From positions 62,001 through 126,000 of the forward strand of contig NZ_JBBOZQ010000001.1 in the NCBI RefSeq assembly GCF_038008685.1: a stretch of 64,000 bases of DNA, in the 5' to 3' direction. Position 1 is the first letter of the stretch. Every line of letters starts with the position of its first letter. This DNA is from Lysinibacillus sp. FSL W8-0992 (GTDB lineage Bacteria > Bacillota > Bacilli > Bacillales_A > Planococcaceae). The notes under the pieces are model-generated. The model saw only the letters and a list, made by a program, of their open reading frames with translations, was not told the DNA's origin and ran no database searches. Positions 58,235 to 64,000 of the stretch are shown here, piece by piece. The position numbers and the translations under genes are program-made.

Positions 58235-58864
58235 TTATTTCGTACCGAATAAACGGTCTCCAGCATCACCTAGACCTGGAACAATGTAACCATGGTCATT
58301 TAACTTTTCGTCAAGTGCAGCAATATAGATGTCCACATCTGGATGTTCATCTTGAATTACTTTTACACCCTCTGGCGCAGCAATTAAACACATAAATTTA
58401 ATGCTTTTCGCACCGCGTTTTTTCAGTGAATTGATAGCTTCCACTGCTGAACCACCCGTAGCAAGCATTGGGTCTACAATAATGAAATCGCGTTCTTCCA
58501 CATCTGCTGGAAGTTTTGCATAGTACTCAACAGGTTTTAATGTTTCAGGGTCACGATAAAGACCAATATGACCAACTTTCGCAGCTGGAATTAGTTTTAA
58601 TACGCCGTCAACCATGCCGATGCCTGCACGTAAAATCGGTACAATTGCAAGTTTTTTCCCAGAAAGAACTTTTGTTTTCGCGATTGTTACTGGTGTTTCA
58701 ATTTCAATTTCTTCTACAGGCATTTCTCGCGTAATTTCGAATGCCATTAATGTTGCGACCTCATCAACTAGCTCACGAAATTCTTTAGTTCCTGTATTTT
58801 TATCACGAATATAAGTTAACTTGTGTTGGATTAGTGGATGATCAAATACGTATACTTTGCTCAA
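58235..58864 (-). CDS. upp: Uracil phosphoribosyltransferase
   Basis: A 209-residue enzyme that makes UMP from uracil and PRPP for pyrimidine salvage. The PRPP site [15 protein letters not shown] and the C-terminal uracil-binding [13 protein letters not shown] are intact. It starts at TTG 58864 with AGGAGAG 7 bases upstream. Confidence 0.96.
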   Translation of the reverse strand: MSKVYVFDHPLIQHKLTYIRDKNTGTKEFRELVDEVATLMAFEITREMPVEEIEIETPVTIAKTKVLSGKKLAIVPILRAGIGMVDGVLKLIPAAKVGHIGLYRDPETLKPVEYYAKLPADVEERDFIIVDPMLATGGSAVEAINSLKKRGAKSIKFMCLIAAPEGVKVIQDEHPDVDIYIAALDEKLNDHGYIVPGLGDAGDRLFGTK

Positions 58865-58991
58865 AGGGGTTCTCTCCTAACCGTTCGGATTTCATTTTTA
58901 TCTCAACTAGTATAACAGAAAACAGGAGTTGTCTCAAAAATAAATTCGAGATATCCCCTTTTCCAGAGTGTTTGCTACATGTAGAAGCAAA

Positions 58992-61145
58992 TTATACATC
59001 AAGTATAGAATCCAGTTGCTCAATCTCCATCGGTTTATAATAGAAGTAACCTTGTCCGACTTTACAACCAAGCGCACGTAATATCTCTACCTGTTCCTCA
59101 TTTTCGATTCCCTCTGCAACAGATGTCATACCTAAATTTAATGCAAGCTGAATGATTGATCGGACAATTGCTAATGTTGCTGCATCATTTATATCATTTA
59201 TAAAGCTACGATCAATTTTCAACTCAGTGAACGGTAATCTTTGTAAATAACTAAGTGAAGAAAAACCTGTTCCAAAATCATCCACCGATGTTTTAAAGCC
59301 ATAGCTCTTTAATTCTTGAATAATGGCGAATGCAGTTTGAAAATCAACTAAGCCAATATTTTCTGTTACCTCTAAAATAATATTACTTGGATTAATCATA
59401 TATTTTTCAACTAATTGCCGGATATCCTTAACAAAATGAGGATAGTAAAAGTGATCAGGCGATATATTAACCGCAACCTCCACTAACTTCTTCCCCAATT
59501 GTTGACGCTCCGCTAGCCAAGCGAGAACAATTTCTAAAATTTGTATGTCGATTTCACGAACCTTCCCTGCATTTTCGGCAACTGGTATAAACATCGCTGG
59601 TGATACAAAGCCAAGAACCGGTGAATGCCAACGAGCTAGCGCTTCAATACTTTGAATTTCGCCTGTTCGTAAATCTACTTTTGGTTGTAGATTTACAGAA
59701 ATCTCTTTATTTTTAAGCGCTTGTGATAAATGATTTAAAACAGTCATCTGTTGCTCTAGTAAATCATTGCGTTCCTTCGTAAATATCTCCATATGCGTTC
59801 CTGGTTTGTTGGCAGCATAAGATAAAGCATTATCTGCAAATCTGATTGCATCTGCAATTTTAATATCTTTATCAAAGGAAGATATGCCAGTTTTTAAAGT
59901 AATATAAATATGCTTACCATTTATAATAAACGGCTGGCGTGTTAATTCTTTTATGCGAACCTCATAATCGTTTAAGTCTTCATTGGGTGTCACTTGTGAA
60001 ATAATAAGACTAGAACTTGTGAATCTAGCAATATACTCATTCAAATCCTTCTTTTGTTCTTGAAGACGTCTAGCAATTTGTCTTAATAATTCATCCCCCG
60101 CTTCTCGGCCATATAATTCAACGACTTGATGAAATTCACTTGGTTTTATGATTTTAATAAAACCTATTCGCCCTCGTTGTTCTTCCTTTTCTATCTTATT
60201 TAAAAAGCTATGTCGATTTGGCAAGCCAGTCGTAATATCTTTATAAGCTAAATCCCATATTTTTTTCTGTGTTTTCGCATACGAATACGCTAATGCAACG
60301 AGCGCTCCAATTTTTTGAAACACATTGTTAAAAAACACACTTTCACCCGGATATTGAGAAAAAATTGCAAAAAGTCCGATCGCTTGTTGCTTTTGATTGC
60401 GAATAGGTACAAACCATCCCGAGTGATTATTTGTTAGACTAGCAAAGTTTTTAAATTCTATTGGAATAGCAACCTCTTCTAGTTTATTTGCTATTATCGG
60501 TGTTTCCTGTTGCATCACCTTTCTATAGAAGTCATTCATCTCGAAAAGCTGAGGTACATGTTGGTGAGCACTATTAGAAGTAAAAACTTGCAAATAATTT
60601 GAATCTATTTTGATAAGAACCGAGCTGAACACATATGGCATGAAAAATTGATCTATTTTGCTACAAATAGTGTCCATTTTTTTATAAAATGGATAATCCT
60701 TTTCGATTGCCTCATAAACGATTTTCTCTAATTCCGCTATAAAATCTTCAGTATGATAATACGTAATATCCTTCACGATTATTAACACAAATAATGTTTC
60801 ATTATCATTATTTTGAAAAGGAAGGGTTTGCATTTCTGCCCAAAATGGTGGCTGTTCGAAGCGATGATGGTGCAACTTTTCTGTCACCATTGCTCCACTA
60901 TGTATGTTCTCTTTTATTTTTTCAAGCATTGTCGTCGGTAACTTACTTGAAAGCATCGCAAAATAATCTGTTTCTAAAATCTGTGAACGTATTGCATTTG
61001 TAAGCGTGCAAAAAGAATTATTACATTCCACTATGAAATTAGTTTTAGCATCCAAAATAACATAGCTTTCTTTAGATTGTTCACCTAAGTTACGAATTGT
61101 AGTTAATAAAATATTTTTTTGTACGTCCATAGATTTAGTAACCAT
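58992..61145 (-). CDS. PAS-GAF-degenerate GGDEF-EAL cyclic-di-GMP phosphodiesterase
   Basis: A 717-residue soluble signalling protein started at ATG 61145 behind GGGAGGGG. A PAS-like region covers about 10-130, a GAF-like region about 140-280, GGDEF about 300-450 and EAL about 455-715. The GGDEF signature is replaced by TSSSL (ARFTSSSLII), so cyclase activity is unlikely. The EAL domain keeps EALARW, LEVTEN, VDDFGTGFSSL and the ending VAEGIE, so it should degrade cyclic-di-GMP, perhaps tuned by GTP or a ligand bound upstream. It would influence motility and matrix. It stands alone between upp and glyA. Confidence 0.88.
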   Translation of the reverse strand: MVTKSMDVQKNILLTTIRNLGEQSKESYVILDAKTNFIVECNNSFCTLTNAIRSQILETDYFAMLSSKLPTTMLEKIKENIHSGAMVTEKLHHHRFEQPPFWAEMQTLPFQNNDNETLFVLIIVKDITYYHTEDFIAELEKIVYEAIEKDYPFYKKMDTICSKIDQFFMPYVFSSVLIKIDSNYLQVFTSNSAHQHVPQLFEMNDFYRKVMQQETPIIANKLEEVAIPIEFKNFASLTNNHSGWFVPIRNQKQQAIGLFAIFSQYPGESVFFNNVFQKIGALVALAYSYAKTQKKIWDLAYKDITTGLPNRHSFLNKIEKEEQRGRIGFIKIIKPSEFHQVVELYGREAGDELLRQIARRLQEQKKDLNEYIARFTSSSLIISQVTPNEDLNDYEVRIKELTRQPFIINGKHIYITLKTGISSFDKDIKIADAIRFADNALSYAANKPGTHMEIFTKERNDLLEQQMTVLNHLSQALKNKEISVNLQPKVDLRTGEIQSIEALARWHSPVLGFVSPAMFIPVAENAGKVREIDIQILEIVLAWLAERQQLGKKLVEVAVNISPDHFYYPHFVKDIRQLVEKYMINPSNIILEVTENIGLVDFQTAFAIIQELKSYGFKTSVDDFGTGFSSLSYLQRLPFTELKIDRSFINDINDAATLAIVRSIIQLALNLGMTSVAEGIENEEQVEILRALGCKVGQGYFYYKPMEIEQLDSILDV

Positions 61146-61481
61146 CCAACCCCTCCCGTCTATATCCATCAATTCTACCCCTTTATATTGTACATAAAAA
61201 ATTCAATAAATTGTCACTTTTACAAAAAAACAATTTTTCTTTGGGACATTAATTGTCCTTATTCAATATAATATAACCTTTTATCCTATATTTATGTAAA
61301 AAAATCCAAAAATAAGATTAATTTATTTTTATATAAGCAAAAAAATATAGTTTTGCAGTTTAATCTATCAATTACACTTCCGTATTTTTTCGTGCTTGCT
61401 CGAAAATCTTCTTTCGGCTTCATTTCATAGTTTTCTATAGTAGTGAACCAAAAATTGGGCTAAATCAAATTTAAAAACTAA
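61146..61481. other. AT-rich gap between the EAL gene and glyA
   Basis: Very AT-rich, with no gene, repeat or clear promoter pair. It must contain the promoter of the EAL gene. Confidence 0.5.
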
Positions 61482-61522
61482 AGGCTGTGCCTAAAGTGAA
61501 CAACACACTTAAGACACAGCCT
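61482..61522 (-). terminator. Terminator of glyA
   Basis: Stem AGGCTGTG/CACAGCCT with a further inner pairing around a TGTTGTT loop, followed on the minus strand by TTTAGTTTTT. Confidence 0.85.
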
Positions 61523-61540
61523 ATAATTAAACAATACTAA

Positions 61541-62782
61541 TTATGCGTATAATGGATGTTTATCAGTTAAAACTTTAACACGATCTTTTGCATCTGCTTT
61601 TACCGCTTCATCTTCTGGGTTTTTAAGTACAGCTGCGATAATAGCGCCTACTTCTTTAATGTCTTCTTCTTTAAAGCCACGTGATGTAACTGCAGGTGTA
61701 CCAATACGAATACCAGAAGTAACAAATGGAGATTCTGTATCGTAAGGAATTGTATTTTTGTTAGTTGTAATTCCTACTTCATCAAGAGCGTGCTCTGCTA
61801 CTTTACCAGTTAAGCCAAGAGATTTTACGTTTAAAAGTAATAAGTGATTATCCGTACCGTTAGATACGATTTCTACACCCTCTTCGATTAACACTTCTGC
61901 TAAAGCACGTGCATTTGCTTTAATTTGTTTTGCGTAGTCTTTGAAATCAGGTTGTAAAGCTTCGCCAAATGCTACAGCTTTTGCAGCGATAACATGCATT
62001 AATGGTCCACCTTGGATACCTGGGAAGACAGATTTATTTAATTTTTGCTCCCATTCTTTTGACGCAAGAATTAAACCACCACGTGGTCCACGTAATGTTT
62101 TATGTGTTGTAGATGTAACAAAATCAGCGTAAGGAACTGGTGATTGGTGCTCTCCAGCAGCTACTAGCCCAGCGATGTGCGCCATATCCACCATAAAGTA
62201 AGCTCCTACTTCGTCTGCGATTTCACGGAATTTTGAGAAGTCAATTTCACGTGGGTATGCAGATGCACCAGCTACAATTAGTTTTGGTTTGTGTGCTAAC
62301 GCTTTTTGACGAACGTCTTCATAGTCGATTACATGTGTATCTTCTGTTACACCATACTCTACGAAATTATAAAGGATACCTGAGAAGTTTACAGGAGAAC
62401 CATGTGTTAAGTGACCACCATGTGAAAGGTTCATTCCTAGAACTGTGTCACCTGGTTGTAAAATTGTATGGTATACAGCCATGTTTGCTTGTGCACCAGA
62501 GTGCGGTTGTACGTTAGCATATTCTGCACCGAAAAGTTCTTTCACACGATCACGTGCAATATCTTCTACTACGTCTACGTGTTCACAGCCACCATAGTAA
62601 CGTTTTCCAGGATAACCTTCAGCATATTTGTTAGTAAGAACTGAACCTTGTGCTTCCATTACTGCTTCAGATACAAAGTTTTCAGATGCAATTAACTCGA
62701 TATTCGCTTGTTGACGTTTTTTCTCAGCTAAAATCCCATCTAATACTGCTTTGTCTTGTACTGCTAATTTTTCGTATGCCAT
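61541..62782 (-). CDS. glyA: Serine hydroxymethyltransferase
   Basis: A 413-residue PLP enzyme converting serine and tetrahydrofolate to glycine and methylene-tetrahydrofolate. The PLP lysine is in [29 protein letters not shown] and [13 protein letters not shown] are conserved. The ribosome site is TAGGAGG. It belongs to a rpiB-ywlG-glyA cluster. Confidence 0.97.
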   Translation of the reverse strand: MAYEKLAVQDKAVLDGILAEKKRQQANIELIASENFVSEAVMEAQGSVLTNKYAEGYPGKRYYGGCEHVDVVEDIARDRVKELFGAEYANVQPHSGAQANMAVYHTILQPGDTVLGMNLSHGGHLTHGSPVNFSGILYNFVEYGVTEDTHVIDYEDVRQKALAHKPKLIVAGASAYPREIDFSKFREIADEVGAYFMVDMAHIAGLVAAGEHQSPVPYADFVTSTTHKTLRGPRGGLILASKEWEQKLNKSVFPGIQGGPLMHVIAAKAVAFGEALQPDFKDYAKQIKANARALAEVLIEEGVEIVSNGTDNHLLLLNVKSLGLTGKVAEHALDEVGITTNKNTIPYDTESPFVTSGIRIGTPAVTSRGFKEEDIKEVGAIIAAVLKNPEDEAVKADAKDRVKVLTDKHPLYA

Positions 62783-62844
62783 GTTTGAAAAAGCCTCCTA
62801 AGTATAATCGTTATTTACATGTACCTCTGACAACAGAAGTAGTG

Positions 62845-63387
62845 TTATTTATATACAGCACGTTCGCCACCAATTAGTTTTGGACGTGTTGTTGCTACTG
62901 TGACAACCGCTTCTCCTACTGATCGCACTGATGTACGAACTGGAACAGCTACTTCTTTTAAATGCATGCCAATTAACGTTTGGCCTATATCAATACCTGC
63001 ATGTGCGCGTATTGCCTCTACAACTACCGGGCTTTCCAATTTTGTATAAGCATACGCTGACATCGATCCACCCGCAGTGCGAACAGGAATAACAGCCACA
63101 GGTTCATAGCCCAACTGTTCTGCAACTGAAGCTTCCATCGTAATAGCTCGATTTATATGCTCACAGCCTTGGAATGCTAAAAATAATTGATGTTTCTTTG
63201 CAAATGCCTGCAATGGCGCAAAAATTGCTTCTGCTGTTTCAAGTGCACCTGCTGTGCCAATTTTCTGACCAATCACTTCAGACGTAGAGCAACCTACGAC
63301 AAAAATAGTCTTTGGTCGCAGTACTACTTGCTCTTCGAATTCACTGAGTAACTGAGTCAATTGCGTTTGTATTTGTTGCACAACCAT
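62845..63387 (-). CDS. ywlG: DUF436/TIGR01440 family protein YwlG
   Basis: A 180-residue protein started at ATG 63387 behind AAGGGG; the upstream 28 codons are rejected. It contains FVVGCSTSEVIGQKIGTAG and GCEHINRAI, typical of YwlG. The structure family is known but the reaction is not. It lies between rpiB and glyA as in B. subtilis. Confidence 0.88.
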   Translation of the reverse strand: MVVQQIQTQLTQLLSEFEEQVVLRPKTIFVVGCSTSEVIGQKIGTAGALETAEAIFAPLQAFAKKHQLFLAFQGCEHINRAITMEASVAEQLGYEPVAVIPVRTAGGSMSAYAYTKLESPVVVEAIRAHAGIDIGQTLIGMHLKEVAVPVRTSVRSVGEAVVTVATTRPKLIGGERAVYK

Positions 63388-63510
63388 TAAGCTCAGCCCC
63401 TTATTTTGATGTCTTCTATTTACGTTAGGCGTCAAGCTAAGGTAAAAGTGACAGTGCAAGACTGTCACCACCTATTTGTTTTTGCGTTAACGGCTGAAGA
63501 CGTTCTTGTA

Positions 63511-63948
63511 TTACTGTTCTAATTCAGCGATTTTTTCTACGCGGCGTGTATGACGCCCGCCTTCAAAATCAGTTTCAAGCCATGTTTGCGCGATTTCACG
63601 TGCTAGGCCTGGACCAATTACGCGCTCACCCATCGCTAAAATATTTGAATCATTATGGCAACGTGTTGCCTTTGCACTAAATACATCATGCACTAATGCA
63701 CAACGAATGCCTTTTACTTTGTTCGCAGCGATGGACATGCCAATCCCTGTGCCACAAATTAAAATGCCTTTATCAAATTCCCCGTTAGCAACACCTTCAG
63801 AAACTGGCTTTGCATAATCAGGATAGTCTACTGAATCCGCAGATTGTGGACCAAAATCTTCGTAGCTAATATTAAGCTCATCTAACAGTTGCATAATCTC
63901 ACGACGTAAATTATTGCCTCCGTGATCAGAAGAAATTGCTATTCTCAC
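63511..63948 (-). CDS. rpiB: Ribose-5-phosphate isomerase B
   Basis: A 145-residue RpiB/LacAB-family enzyme interconverting ribose-5- and ribulose-5-phosphate. The start MRIAISSDHGGNNLRR and the catalytic cysteine in GILICGTGIGMSIAANK are present, as is the HTRRVEKI end. It corresponds to ywlF by position. Confidence 0.93.
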   Translation of the reverse strand: MRIAISSDHGGNNLRREIMQLLDELNISYEDFGPQSADSVDYPDYAKPVSEGVANGEFDKGILICGTGIGMSIAANKVKGIRCALVHDVFSAKATRCHNDSNILAMGERVIGPGLAREIAQTWLETDFEGGRHTRRVEKIAELEQ

Positions 63949-64000
63949 TGGGTTCCCTCATTTCGAAATATAGTCAACATTAGTTTACCACTTCTCTTTC

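Overview
The window looks like chromosome of a spore-forming, flagellated, S-layer-bearing firmicute of the Lysinibacillus/Solibacillus group. Supporting signs are low GC, two giant SLH-type S-layer genes, spoIIID/spoIIQ/spoIID, flagellar flhO/flhP, and a long block in Bacillus subtilis ywq-ywp-ywm-ywl order (ywqB-ywqA, ssbB, ywpF, fabZ, epuA, flhP-flhO, mbl, spoIIID, spoIIQ, spoIID, murA, DUF1146, the atp operon, mnaA, upp, glyA, ywlG, rpiB). No rRNA, tRNA or CRISPR was seen.

Layout. 1-6.9 kb: a wall or exopolysaccharide O-acylation pair (MBOAT plus DHHW/AlgX-like), a LysR regulator divergent from a zinc alcohol dehydrogenase, and an acyltransferase-3. 7-13.8 kb: a 1581-residue secreted nuclease and a 5'-nucleotidase lacking its export signal, suggesting extracellular nucleic acid scavenging. 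14.3-27.2 kb: the S-layer locus. 27.5-29.5 kb: tagA- and wecC-like genes for a ManNAc/ManNAcA wall polymer, the kind of glycan that anchors SLH proteins; mnaA, which makes the precursor, is at 57 kb. 29.7-41.2 kb: a frameshifted NERD gene, a lone flagellin with a sigma-D promoter, the SWIM/SNF2 pair, ssb, ywpF, an intact NERD paralogue, a lipoprotein and an unknown gene. 41.3-64 kb: conserved housekeeping and sporulation genes, nearly all on the minus strand.

The main discovery candidate is the S-layer locus. Two S-layer genes face each other inside a 12,867-bp segment bounded by perfectly ungapped 1,120-bp inverted repeats (14308-15427 and 26055-27174, only two mismatches seen). The repeats hold the leader, signal peptide and three SLH domains; downstream the proteins diverge at once. 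Only the right copy has a consensus sigma-A promoter, and it ends one base outside the repeat; the left copy has none. A tyrosine recombinase and an XRE regulator lie inside. This is the architecture of a DNA-inversion switch that would place either surface protein behind a single promoter, as known for Lactobacillus acidophilus slp and Campylobacter fetus sap. The interior also holds an IS200-like element, a headless beta-helix surface gene and group-II-intron-like remnants, so it behaves like an accessory island.

A second system is a family of tandem arrays with an exact 21-bp period at six intergenic places. Five share a TAYCGGCGATTC core; the sixth, about 28 units long, has a CGCGGAAT core. 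Most of them abut transcription terminators, and two flank NERD-domain genes.
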